Shown here piece after piece: positions 1 through 6,262 of a stretch of 6,262 nucleotides of DNA (within the stretch, counting starts at the first letter, position 1; each line of letters starts with the position of its first letter). Below the pieces are notes generated by a model. The model did not search any database and was not told where the DNA came from. It worked only from the letters and a program-made list of their open reading frames with translations. The position numbers and the translations under genes are program-made. Source of the DNA: Pseudomonadota bacterium (GTDB lineage: Bacteria; Pseudomonadota; Alphaproteobacteria; Rhodobacterales; Rhodobacteraceae); NCBI GenBank assembly GCA_027592105.1, contig JAQCLA010000148.1, forward strand, positions 1 through 6,262. Reading direction: 5' to 3'.

Positions 1-1067
1 TTGACGTTGAGCTTGAGGCGCACACCCATGTTGCGGATCTGCTCGGTCGGCTCGATGAAGGTGCGGCCCATGTATTGGTTGCGGATAATCCCCATCGCGT
101 AGGGGATGCCTGATTGCAGGCTATAGCCGATGGCCGCCGGGGTGCCGCTATCGGGCACGGGGCAGACCAGATCGGCATCGACAGGCGATTCCTGGGCCAA
201 TTCGCGCCCGATCGCCTCGCGCGTTTCATAGACCGAGCGGCCGCCGATGATACTATCGGGGCGCGAGAAATAGACATGTTCAAAGATACAAAAGCGCGGC
301 TGCTTTTGCTCGAAGGGTTTGAAGCTTTCGATCTGGCTGCCCGAGATGACGACCATCTCGCCCGGCTCGACCTCGCGCAGGAATTCCGCGCCGATGATGT
401 CGAGTGCGCAAGTCTCCGATGACAGCGCATAGCCATCGCCGACACGGCCCAAGACCAAGGGGCGCACGCCCAAGGGATCGCGCACGCCGATCAGCTTGGT
501 GCGCGTCATGGCCACAACGGAAAACGCCCCCTCGACCCGGCGCAGCGCGTCTTTCATCCGCTCGGGGATGGTCTTTTGCAAGCTGCGCGCCATCAGATGG
601 ATGATGCATTCGCTGTCGGAAGAGGATTGAAAGATCGAGCCGCGCTCGATCAATTCGCGGCGCAGCTCATCGGCATTGACGATATTGCCGTTATGCGCAA
701 TCGCCGCACCGCCCATGGCAAACTCGCCAAAGAAAGGCTGCACATCGCGGATCTGCGTGGCACCCTTCGATCCGGCGGTGGAATAGCGCACATGGCCGAT
801 GCCGATCTCGCCCGGCAATGTCTCCATCACGCTGGCTGAGGTGAAGTTATCCCGCACAAGGCCAAAGCGGCGCGCTGAGGAAAACCCATGCTCGGGGTGG
901 TGGGTGACGATGCCACCCGCTTCTTGCCCGCGATGCTGAAGCGCGTGCAGGCCAAGCGCGATGAAATTCGCGGCATCCGAAACGCCGATCACGCCAAAGA
1001 CGCCGCATTCCTCGCGGAGCTTGTCGTCATCGTCGGAATCGAAGGGGTGACGGGGGAGGGCTTGCAT
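1..1067 (-). CDS. purF: Amidophosphoribosyltransferase (glutamine PRPP amidotransferase), C-terminus off the left edge
   Basis: PurF catalyses the first committed step of de novo purine synthesis in the cytosol: glutamine amide nitrogen plus PRPP gives 5-phosphoribosylamine. 355 codons are visible (start 1067, last full codon at 3-5). They cover the N-terminal class II glutaminase domain and the start of the phosphoribosyltransferase domain. The nucleophile is Cys21 in REECGVFG, so about 20 residues would be removed on maturation. Also seen are LHALQHRGQEAGGI (40-53), HVRYSTAG (92-99), HNGNIVN (125-131), SSSDSECIIHL (148-158), RDPLGVRPL (196-204), FEHVYFSRPDS (262-272) and GRTFIEPTEQIRNMGVRLKLN (334-354, split here only by the edge). 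The PRPP-binding loop would lie just beyond the window; full family length is about 490-500 residues. I chose the ATG at 1067 because GGAG lies 11 bases upstream and the Cys leader is shorter. An in-frame ATG at 1106 would add 13 residues but overlaps a candidate -10 box. Cys260 aligns near the first iron-sulfur Cys of Bacillus PurF, but the other ligands are outside the window. Confidence 0.97.
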   Translation of the reverse strand, partial: MQALPRHPFDSDDDDKLREECGVFGVIGVSDAANFIALGLHALQHRGQEAGGIVTHHPEHGFSSARRFGLVRDNFTSASVMETLPGEIGIGHVRYSTAGSKGATQIRDVQPFFGEFAMGGAAIAHNGNIVNADELRRELIERGSIFQSSSDSECIIHLMARSLQKTIPERMKDALRRVEGAFSVVAMTRTKLIGVRDPLGVRPLVLGRVGDGYALSSETCALDIIGAEFLREVEPGEMVVISGSQIESFKPFEQKQPRFCIFEHVYFSRPDSIIGGRSVYETREAIGRELAQESPVDADLVCPVPDSGTPAAIGYSLQSGIPYAMGIIRNQYMGRTFIEPTEQIRNMGVRLKLNV

Positions 1068-1078
1068 CTTGGCCGAAT

Positions 1079-1082
1079 CTCC
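1079..1082 (-). promoter_or_regulatory. Candidate ribosome binding site for purF
   Basis: The minus strand reads GGAG here, 11 bases before the ATG at 1067. The spacing is a little long, but no Shine-Dalgarno match precedes the alternative in-frame ATG at 1106, whose upstream bases read CTGCTGCCCT. This favours the 1067 start. Confidence 0.4.
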
Positions 1083-1101
1083 GGGCTGCGTCGTTAAGGT
1101 T

Positions 1102-1130
1102 GACATAGGGCAGCAGCGCGGCACTGTCAC
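1102..1130 (-). promoter_or_regulatory. Candidate sigma-70 promoter of purF
   Basis: On the minus strand, GTGACA (1130-1125) matches the -35 consensus TTGACA at 5 of 6 bases. It is followed after exactly 17 bases by TATGTC (1107-1102), which matches the -10 consensus TATAAT at 3 of 6, including its first three bases. Transcription would start near 1095, leaving a leader of roughly 25-30 bases before the ATG at 1067 and excluding the upstream ATG at 1106, which lies inside the -10. The match is partial and was found by eye. purF needs its own promoter here because the gene before it runs on the opposite strand. Confidence 0.35.
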
Positions 1131-1212
1131 GAAACGATCACAGAATTCGCCCCTTTGGGAGCCGGTAAATTCCATGCGGTCTCACCAACCCATGCGGCCT
1201 AGACGAAAAAGC

Positions 1213-1217
1213 GGGGA
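1213..1217 (+). promoter_or_regulatory. Candidate ribosome binding site for the plus-strand membrane gene
   Basis: GGGGA lies 4 bases before the ATG at 1222. This is short spacing, but it is the best purine-rich site among the three in-frame ATGs at 1174, 1192 and 1222. Bases 1192-1221 would otherwise code for a basic leader, so the choice is not firm. Confidence 0.3.
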
Positions 1218-1221
1218 TGCG

Positions 1222-1675
1222 ATGTGTCTGATTATCTTTCTGGCCGGGATTTGCATGACGCTCAGCTGGGGTTTGACATGGATCGACCCGCCCTTTGCGG
1301 GAGCGGCCCTGTCGCCGATGGCGATGGTCAGCGATGGGCGCATCACGCTTGGCCCTGACAGCGCATGGCAGGCTTGGGTTTTTCTGGGCGGCTTTGCTGC
1401 GGCAGCCTTGGCTGCGCTGATCGCGCTGCGTGGGCGCGGTGCGGGTCTTTGCGCTCTTGGCCGGGCTGTCGCCGCTGCTCGTCTTGGGTGATGCGCTGCT
1501 TGCCGCCGAGACCTTGCGCCGCGACCTTGGATTGCCCTTTCCAATCGATCTGGCCGATCTGCGCGCAAGCTGGTCGTTGGTGGAGGGGTTCGTGCGGATC
1601 GGCTTTTGGGCTTATCTGGCCGGTGCCGCGGTCTTGTTGCTGGCCGGTATCCGAACGCTCTTGCCGCGCCGATAA
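1222..1675 (+). pseudogene. Small four-helix membrane protein of unknown function, split by an apparent frameshift
   Basis: I do not recognise the family. The first half is read from the ATG at 1222 (GGGGA at 1213-1217 just upstream) and gives helix 1 (CLIIFLAGICMTLSWGLTWI), a short loop with DGRITLGPDSAW, and helix 2 (WVFLGGFAAAALAALIAL). That frame then loses hydrophobic character and stops at 1489-1491. The next forward frame carries helix 3 (VFALLAGLSPLLVLGDALLA), an amphipathic stretch and helix 4 (GFWAYLAGAAVLLLAGI), ending in RTLLPRR with TAA at 1673-1675. Removing one base near 1436-1445 (GCGCGGTGCGGG) joins them into one protein of about 150 residues. Other in-frame ATGs at 1174 and 1192 would add a basic N-terminus including MRPRRK. 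It could be a true pseudogene, a sequencing error, or less likely two overlapping genes, the second starting at GTG 1430 with no ribosome site. It is divergent from purF and convergent with cvpA. Confidence 0.6.
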
Positions 1676-1690
1676 CGCGTTACTGCGCGG
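1664..1690. repeat. Inverted repeat spanning both convergent stop codons; possible weak bidirectional terminator
   Basis: The outer arms are CCGCGC (1664-1669) and GCGCGG (1685-1690). Inside them is the perfect 10-base palindrome TAACGCGTTA (1673-1682). It contains the TAA of the plus-strand membrane gene (1673-1675) and the TAA of cvpA on the minus strand (1682-1680). The folded form would be a 6-pair stem, a small internal loop, 3 more pairs and a CGCG loop. No T-tract follows on either strand, so it is not a classic intrinsic terminator, but it is the only candidate between the two genes. Confidence 0.35.
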
Positions 1691-2237
1691 TGCAAACCCC
1701 GGTCAATTGCTCGTAGCGGGCCAAGATCCAGCCCGGTGTATCATCGGGGATCTGCGCCTCAACTTGGGTTTGAACCTGCGCGAAGACCTGTGCCGAGCGG
1801 CTATCGGTCACCATGGCGACGGGTTCATTGCCCACGATCCGTTCATAGGCGATGAACGCCACCACCACGAGCAGCACACCGCGTGCCACGCCGAAAAGAA
1901 AGCCCAAGCCCGCATCCACCCCGCCAATGGCCGAGCGCTGCACGGCGGTGGCGAACATGGGCGTGAACAGCGACACGACCACTAAGGCGATGGCAAAGAC
2001 ACCAGCGAAACTGGCCAAGATACCCAATTCGCAGCTTTCACCGATGAAATCGCCCAAATAAGGCACTTCGCGGATCAGCGGCAGGGCATTGGGGGCAAAG
2101 ATAAAGGCGATGATCGCAGCCGCGATCCAGCCGCCGATCGACAGCGCCTCACGCACGAAACCGCGCGCGTAAGCCAAAATCGCCGAAACGACGATCACGC
2201 CGGCCACAATGCCATCGACGAGGGTGAAACCTTCCAT
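1680..2237 (-). CDS. cvpA: CvpA family inner-membrane protein
   Basis: This is a 185-residue integral membrane protein of the CvpA (colicin V production) family. The family is linked to colicin V export in E. coli and to envelope stress tolerance; its molecular activity is not settled. Four hydrophobic segments are visible at about 6-24, 33-52, 72-92 and 114-131. Family-like signatures are the AYARGFVREALS stretch after helix 1 (22-33) and the GGVDAGLGFLFGVARG stretch entering helix 4 (105-120). The C-terminal 50 residues are hydrophilic with a QVQTQVEAQIP stretch. The start is well fixed: AAGGG lies 6 bases upstream and an in-frame TAA sits four codons before the ATG. It follows radA by 32 bases and ends 4 bases from the stop of the convergent membrane gene. 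In many proteobacteria purF follows directly; here the two are separated. Confidence 0.93.
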   Translation of the reverse strand: MEGFTLVDGIVAGVIVVSAILAYARGFVREALSIGGWIAAAIIAFIFAPNALPLIREVPYLGDFIGESCELGILASFAGVFAIALVVVSLFTPMFATAVQRSAIGGVDAGLGFLFGVARGVLLVVVAFIAYERIVGNEPVAMVTDSRSAQVFAQVQTQVEAQIPDDTPGWILARYEQLTGVCTAQ

Positions 2238-2243
2238 ACTCTG

Positions 2244-2248
2244 CCCTT
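2244..2248 (-). promoter_or_regulatory. Ribosome binding site of cvpA
   Basis: The minus strand reads AAGGG, ending 6 bases before the cvpA ATG at 2237. An in-frame TAA at 2249-2247 overlaps it, so translation cannot start further upstream. Confidence 0.6.
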
Positions 2249-2269
2249 ACCCGTTTACGCCCGCGGATT

Positions 2270-3637
2270 CTATCCCGCGCCGAAGATCTCGCCCACAAAT
2301 CGGGGAAGATCGGCCATTTCTTGTACCTTTACACCGCTTGCCGCGCCGAACTTGCATCCTGCGGGCGCGATTGCTGTGGAAAAACCAAGTTTCGCGGCTT
2401 CTTTCAACCTGTTTTCGGCCTGTGCCACCGGTCTAAGCGCACCCGAGAGCGACAATTCCCCGAAAATCACCCCGTCGCGCGGCAAGGCGGTATCTTCGCG
2501 CGCCGACAAAAGGGCTGCCGCCACCGCCAGATCGGCCGCCGGCTCCGATATTCGCAGGCCGCCCGCGATGTTGAGATAGACATCGAGCCCAGCAAAGGAA
2601 ATGCCCGCCCGCGCCTCAAGCACGGCCAAAATCATCGACAGCCGCCCGCCATCCCAGCCCACCACAGCCCGGCGCGGCTGGCTGAGCGACGAGGGGGCGA
2701 CCAATGCCTGAATTTCCACCAAGACGGGGCGCGTGCCCTCCATGCCCGCAAAGACCACGGCGCCGGGGGCTGGGGCATCGCGGTCGGATAGAAACAGGGC
2801 CGAGGGGTTGGCCACCTCGGCCAGACCCGCGCCTGTCATCTCGAACACGCCGATCTCGTCGGCCGGGCCGAAGCGGTTTTTCACGCTGCGCAGGATGCGG
2901 AACTGATGCCCGCGCTCGCCTTCGAAATACAGGACCGTGTCGACCATATGCTCGACCACGCGGGGGCCGGCGATTTGGCCTTCCTTGGTGACATGGCCCA
3001 CCAGCATGACCGAGACACCGCGCCGCTTGGCGAAGGTGGTCAATTCATGCGCGCTTGCGCGCACTTGGCTGACAGACCCCGGTGCCGCCTCGACCGTGTC
3101 GAGCCACATGGTCTGGATCGAATCGATGATCGCAAGATCCGGCGCTTCGGCCTCGAGCGTGGTCAGAATATCGCGCAGGTTGGTCTCAGCGGCCAACATC
3201 ACCGCGCTATCGGCCAGCCCAAGGCGCTGGGCGCGCATGCGCACCTGTGCGGTGGCCTCCTCGCCCGAGACATAGACGACCTTGGCGCCCGCACGCGCGA
3301 AGCTGGCGGCGGCTTGCAGCAGCAGCGTGGATTTGCCGATGCCGGGATCGCCACCGACCAGCGTGGCCGAGGCAGGCACCAAGCCACCGCCCAAAACGCG
3401 GTCGAACTCTGCCATGCCCGAGGTGCGGCGCGGTGGCGGGTTTTCTTGGGTGCGCAGATCACTCAGCCCGATGCGCCGCCCCTTGGCTGCACCCAGCGCC
3501 GCCTTGCCGGGACCGGCTGACAGCGGCGCCTCTTCCGAGATGCAATTCCATTCGCCACACGCCTCGCAGCGCCCCGACCATTTCTTGTGGGTCGCGCCGC
3601 AGGCAGAGCAAATGAATTGGGTGACGGGTTTTGCCAT
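2270..3637 (-). CDS. radA: DNA repair protein RadA (RecA-like, Lon-domain branch-migration helicase)
   Basis: RadA (also called Sms) is a cytosolic ATPase that processes recombination intermediates, driving branch migration alongside RecA. The 455-residue length is normal for the family. An N-terminal zinc finger has Cys10, Cys13, Cys24 and Cys27 (CSAC and CEAC). The RecA-like core shows Walker A GDPGIGKST (96-104), a Walker B-like strand LAIIDSIQT (168-176), and the RadA-specific KNRFG motif (253-257). The C-terminal part, from about 290, is the Lon-protease-like domain, with VGWDGGRLSM and the GELSLSGALRPV stretch (393-404). The Lon peptidase catalytic residues are not expected in RadA. The start is firm because an in-frame TAA lies at 3649-3647, four codons before the ATG. 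No clear Shine-Dalgarno site is visible. It lies 47 bases after the mlaF-type gene and 32 before cvpA on the same strand, so it is probably in the same transcript. Confidence 0.98.
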   Translation of the reverse strand: MAKPVTQFICSACGATHKKWSGRCEACGEWNCISEEAPLSAGPGKAALGAAKGRRIGLSDLRTQENPPPRRTSGMAEFDRVLGGGLVPASATLVGGDPGIGKSTLLLQAAASFARAGAKVVYVSGEEATAQVRMRAQRLGLADSAVMLAAETNLRDILTTLEAEAPDLAIIDSIQTMWLDTVEAAPGSVSQVRASAHELTTFAKRRGVSVMLVGHVTKEGQIAGPRVVEHMVDTVLYFEGERGHQFRILRSVKNRFGPADEIGVFEMTGAGLAEVANPSALFLSDRDAPAPGAVVFAGMEGTRPVLVEIQALVAPSSLSQPRRAVVGWDGGRLSMILAVLEARAGISFAGLDVYLNIAGGLRISEPAADLAVAAALLSAREDTALPRDGVIFGELSLSGALRPVAQAENRLKEAAKLGFSTAIAPAGCKFGAASGVKVQEMADLPRFVGEIFGAG

Positions 3638-3684
3638 GCGATGGGCTTAGCCGAGCGCCAAGCGCTGCGCCAGTGCAACGCGCA

Positions 3685-4431
3685 TCAGCGCACCGCCGCG
3701 ATCGGGCCTTCGGCGGCACCGGTCACGAATTGCCGCAGATAGGGGTCATCGGCGGTGTCGATCTCGGCCACCGGGCCATGCCAGCGGATCACGCCCTCAT
3801 GCAACATCGCGACCTTGTCGGCGATGGCGCGCACTGAGCGCATATCATGGGTGATGGTAAGCGCGGTGGCCCCCATTTCGGTCACGATCTCGCGGATCAG
3901 ATCGTTGATGACGCCTGACATGATCGGATCAAGCCCGGTTGTCGGCTCGTCGAAAAAGATGATCTCGGGCTCGGCGGCAATGGCGCGCGCAAGGCCCACG
4001 CGCTTTTGCATGCCGCCCGAGAGTTCCGAGGGGAAGAGGTCGGCCACATCGGGCTTGAGGCCCACGCGGCGCAGTTTCTCGATCGCGATCTCGCGGGCCT
4101 CGGCCTTGGGCCGTTTTTGTGGCCCGCGTTGCAGCCGAAAGGCCACATTCTGCCAGACCGGCAGCGAATCGAACAAGGCACCGCCCTGAAACAGCATCCC
4201 GAACCGCGCGAGAAAGGCATCGCGGTCACCCGATTGCACATCTTGGCCATCGACCGTGATCAAACCGCTGTCAGGCGCCACCAGCCCCAGCACGCATTTC
4301 AAGCAGACCGATTTGCCCGTGCCGGACCCGCCGATGATCACACAGCTTTCGCCACGCGCCACATCGAGCGAGAGGCCCTGCAAGACCCGTTTCGACCCAA
4401 AGGCCTTATGGACATCATTAAGCCGGATCAT
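3685..4431 (-). CDS. mlaF: MlaF-type ABC transporter ATP-binding protein (phospholipid/lipid transport)
   Basis: This is a 248-residue cytosolic ATPase of the MlaF family. It pairs with an MlaE permease to power movement of lipids between inner and outer membrane. Motifs are complete: Walker A GGSGTGKS (34-41), Q-loop Gln82 in FQGGALFDSL, signature LSGGM (137-141), Walker B IIFFDEP (157-163), D-loop GLDP (166-169) and switch His195 in THDM. The FQGGALFDSLPVWQNV stretch and the GLDPIMS sequence are typical of the MlaF branch and unlike amino-acid or metal importers. The gene starts within the mlaE stop (ATGA at 4431-4428), so the two subunits are probably translationally coupled; a GGAG lies 14 bases upstream. 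No mlaD, mlaC or mlaB gene is next to it: radA follows. The exact cargo is inferred from the family only. Confidence 0.93.
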   Translation of the reverse strand: MIRLNDVHKAFGSKRVLQGLSLDVARGESCVIIGGSGTGKSVCLKCVLGLVAPDSGLITVDGQDVQSGDRDAFLARFGMLFQGGALFDSLPVWQNVAFRLQRGPQKRPKAEAREIAIEKLRRVGLKPDVADLFPSELSGGMQKRVGLARAIAAEPEIIFFDEPTTGLDPIMSGVINDLIREIVTEMGATALTITHDMRSVRAIADKVAMLHEGVIRWHGPVAEIDTADDPYLRQFVTGAAEGPIAAVR

Positions 4432-5213
4432 GCGTTAAAAAACAGCTCCGTCAAAAGGTAATTGGCCGCCAAGATCATGATCGAGGCCGAAACAACCGCA
4501 TTGGTTGTGGCCCGCCCCACACCTTGCGCGCCGCGCCCTGAATTCATCCCGTGATAGCAACCCATCACGGCTACGATGAAGCCGAAGACCGCGCCCTTGA
4601 TCAGGCCGGACGTGATATCCCACAGCTCAAGGAAATCGACCGTGTTGCGCAAATAGGCCGCCTCGTTGAAGTCCAGCCTTGTGGTCGACACCAGATAGCC
4701 GCCGAAAATCCCGATGGCGTCACCCACCGCCACCAAGATGGGCAGGCTGATGGTCGCCGCCAGAATACGCGGCACGGTGAGGTATTTCAGCGGGTTGGTT
4801 GACAGCGTGACTAGCGCGTCGATCTGTTCGGTCACCTTCATCGTGCCGAGCTCGGCGGCAATCGCGGCGGCCACGCGGCCCGCGACCATGAGGCCACCCA
4901 AAACCGGCCCAAGCTCGCGCACGATGCCGATAGCCACGATCTGGGGCACCACGGCCTCGGCGTTGAAGCGCGAGCCGCCGGCGAAAATCTGCAAGGCAAG
5001 CGCGCCGCCGGTGAAAAGTGCGGTCAAGCCCACGACCGGCAGCGACAGCCAGCCGATCTGTAACAGCTGCCAGAGCAATTCGTGCGGGTAGAAGGGCGGG
5101 CGCAGGATATGGCTGACGGCCTGACCGGCGTAGATCGTGACTTGGCCGATGACGCGCAGCATGCCGAGCGTCGAGCGCCCGATGGTCGCGAAAGGGATCA
5201 AAAGCGGGCTCAT
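4428..5213 (-). CDS. mlaE: MlaE-type ABC transporter permease (phospholipid/lipid transport)
   Basis: This is a 261-residue inner-membrane permease of the MlaE family, the membrane partner of the ATPase encoded directly downstream. An N-terminal interfacial stretch (about 1-50) is followed by about five hydrophobic segments (roughly 52-76, 88-111, 147-173, 200-221 and 238-258). Family hallmarks are LTALFTGGALALQ (63-75), IVRELGPVLGGLMVAGR (97-113), AAELGTMKVTEQIDAL (119-134) and GVGRATTNAVV (231-241). The ELGTM..TEQIDAL segment is the most diagnostic. The ATG at 5213 overlaps the alr TGA by 4 bases and has no clear ribosome site, so translation is probably coupled to alr. The E. coli protein works with the MCE protein MlaD, periplasmic MlaC and STAS protein MlaB; none of these is encoded in this window. 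Confidence 0.94.
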   Translation of the reverse strand: MSPLLIPFATIGRSTLGMLRVIGQVTIYAGQAVSHILRPPFYPHELLWQLLQIGWLSLPVVGLTALFTGGALALQIFAGGSRFNAEAVVPQIVAIGIVRELGPVLGGLMVAGRVAAAIAAELGTMKVTEQIDALVTLSTNPLKYLTVPRILAATISLPILVAVGDAIGIFGGYLVSTTRLDFNEAAYLRNTVDFLELWDITSGLIKGAVFGFIVAVMGCYHGMNSGRGAQGVGRATTNAVVSASIMILAANYLLTELFFNA

Positions 5214-6247
5214 GCGCCGATATAGGCGCGTTGGTAGCGCCCGCCCAGCGAGGTGAGGATTTCATAGCCGATCGTGCCCGCGACATCGGCCAGCGCATCG
5301 ACGCCTTGCTGGGCGCAAAGGATATCGAGATGAGCGGGGATATCGGCCAGATCGGTGACATCGACAGTCAAGAGATCCATCGAGACACGGCCCGCCAAGG
5401 GGCAGGCGGTGCCGCCTGCGAAAAGCCTTGCCTTGCCGCTCATGTATCGGATGAGCCCATCGGCATAACCTGCTGATAGCGTGGCTATTTTCGTGGTCCG
5501 TTTCGCGGTGAAGCTGGCCGCGTAGCCGACCGTTTCACCCGGTGCCACATCGCGGATCTGGACCACGGGCAGCGACAAGGTGACGACCGCGCGCGCCGCA
5601 TCGAAGGGTGCGCCGCCGTAAAGCCCGACACCGGGCCGTGTCAGGTCGAAATGATAGTCGGGGCCAAGCAAGATCCCGCCCGTGGCCGCGAAACTGCGCG
5701 GGGCGCTGACGCCCGCGGTCATCGCGGTGAAAGCGGCAAGCTGGGCGGCGTTGAGCGGGTGATCCGGCGCGTCCGCGCAAGCCAGATGCGACATGACGAG
5801 GGTGAGCGGTCCGGCCTCCAAATCGGCGCGGGTAGCCGCCCATTCGGGGGCCTCCATCCCCAGCCGGTTCATGCCGGTGTCGAGCTGCACGCCGTAACCA
5901 TGGCCGGGCAGGGCGGACCTGTGGCGGGCGGCCTGTTCGGGGCTGTTGAGCATCGGGATCAGCGCATGGTCGCGGATCGCGGCGGTATCGCCTGCCATAT
6001 GGCCGGAAAAGATGTTGATCTCGGGCCCGTCACCAAGGGCAATGCGCAGCTGCGCGCCTTCTTCGGCGGTGGCCACGAAAAACCGCCGCGCGCCTTCGCG
6101 CGCCAAGCGCTTTGCGACAAGGGCGGCGCCACAGCCATAGCCATCGGCCTTGACGACGGCCCCGGTTTGCGCGCGCGACAGCGCGGCCAGCGCGCGCCAA
6201 TTGGCAGCGATTGCATCAAGATCGATGGTGAGAATGCCTGTACCCAT
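5210..6247 (-). CDS. alr: Alanine racemase
   Basis: This is a cytosolic PLP enzyme that interconverts L- and D-alanine, supplying D-alanine for peptidoglycan. At 345 residues it is slightly shorter than the usual 355-390. The N-terminal barrel holds the PLP lysine Lys33 in VVKADGYG, then QLDTGMNRLG (121-130), MSHLACAD (152-159) and TRPGVGLYG (203-211), with Arg204 placed to contact the PLP ring nitrogen. The C-terminal beta domain has the second catalytic base Tyr242 in ETVGYAASF, then SAGYADG (258-264), GRVSMD (286-291) and GTIGYEILTSLGGRYQR (324-340). By alignment, Gln121 sits where many alanine racemases carry a carbamylated lysine. The ATG at 6247 has AGGGGG only one base upstream. The frame stays open to the right edge, so a slightly earlier start is possible, but the TIDLDAIAANWRAL opening fits this one. 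It is first in the visible minus-strand block. Confidence 0.97.
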   Translation of the reverse strand: MGTGILTIDLDAIAANWRALAALSRAQTGAVVKADGYGCGAALVAKRLAREGARRFFVATAEEGAQLRIALGDGPEINIFSGHMAGDTAAIRDHALIPMLNSPEQAARHRSALPGHGYGVQLDTGMNRLGMEAPEWAATRADLEAGPLTLVMSHLACADAPDHPLNAAQLAAFTAMTAGVSAPRSFAATGGILLGPDYHFDLTRPGVGLYGGAPFDAARAVVTLSLPVVQIRDVAPGETVGYAASFTAKRTTKIATLSAGYADGLIRYMSGKARLFAGGTACPLAGRVSMDLLTVDVTDLADIPAHLDILCAQQGVDALADVAGTIGYEILTSLGGRYQRAYIGA

Positions 6248-6262
6248 GCCCCCTGTGTCGGG

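Noticed and set aside
114..839. Plus-strand open frames opposite purF (114-422, 404-604, 576-839), and a minus-strand frame at 280-609.
   Set aside because: The PurF frame is continuous across all of this with family motifs; these are alternative-frame artefacts.
1100..1128. Perfect TTGACA on the plus strand at 1100-1105, a possible promoter for the membrane gene.
   Set aside because: At 17 bases spacing the -10 position reads ACTGTC and neighbouring registers are no better, so it was not listed as a promoter.
1430..1675. A separate 81-residue gene starting at GTG 1430.
   Set aside because: No ribosome site precedes the GTG. Its hydrophobic content continues that of the preceding frame, so a frameshift in one gene explains it better.
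2321..2791. Long plus-strand open frames opposite radA (also 2906-3520 and 3282-3650).
   Set aside because: They are antisense to a well-supported gene with normal codon use. Their translations look like low-complexity Arg/Pro/Ala shadows of a high-GC sequence, with no recognisable domain.
3654..3666. Small inverted repeat AGCGC-CAA-GCGCT in the gap before radA.
   Set aside because: The 5-pair stem with no T-tract is common by chance in GC-rich DNA. It could affect radA translation but nothing else supports that.
4006..4461. Plus-strand open frame opposite mlaF (and 3755-4189).
   Set aside because: Antisense shadow of a complete ABC ATPase gene, with no domain, ribosome site or conserved neighbour.
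1..6262. Search for CRISPR arrays, transposon ends, tRNA or rRNA genes, and defence or toxin-antitoxin modules.
   Set aside because: No spaced direct repeats, terminal inverted repeats, transposase frames or RNA-gene signatures were seen. Nearly all bases are accounted for by housekeeping genes.

Overview
The window is a GC-rich (roughly 60% or more by eye), tightly packed chromosomal segment. Its protein families and gene order suggest an alphaproteobacterium, most likely of the Rhodobacterales (Rhodobacter/Roseobacter-like). I cannot name a genus from the sequence. I see no RNA gene, insertion sequence, prophage gene or CRISPR array.

Read on the minus strand from the right edge, the order is alr (alanine racemase), mlaE-type permease, mlaF-type ATPase, radA, cvpA, and then purF, which runs off the left edge. 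alr/mlaE and mlaE/mlaF each share a 4-base ATGA stop/start overlap. mlaF-radA is separated by 47 bases and radA-cvpA by 32 bases. These five genes therefore look like one co-transcribed block covering peptidoglycan precursor supply, phospholipid traffic between membranes, recombinational repair, and a membrane protein (CvpA). The block probably starts upstream of the right edge, because no promoter is visible before alr.

Between cvpA and purF, in about 570 bases (1107-1675), there is a plus-strand reading frame for a small four-helix membrane protein of no recognised family. It is split by what looks like a single-base frameshift near position 1440. It is tail-to-tail with cvpA (4 bases between the stops, both stops inside one 10-base palindrome) and divergent from purF. 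It thus separates cvpA from purF, which are adjacent and co-directional in many proteobacteria, and purF probably has its own promoter at about 1102-1130.

No new multi-gene system is evident. All the complete genes belong to well-known families. The points worth a second look are the broken membrane gene, the palindromic double-stop junction, the glutamine in Alr where the carbamylated lysine usually sits, the long PurF propeptide with an ambiguous start, and an MlaE/MlaF pair with no MCE-domain partner gene next to it.
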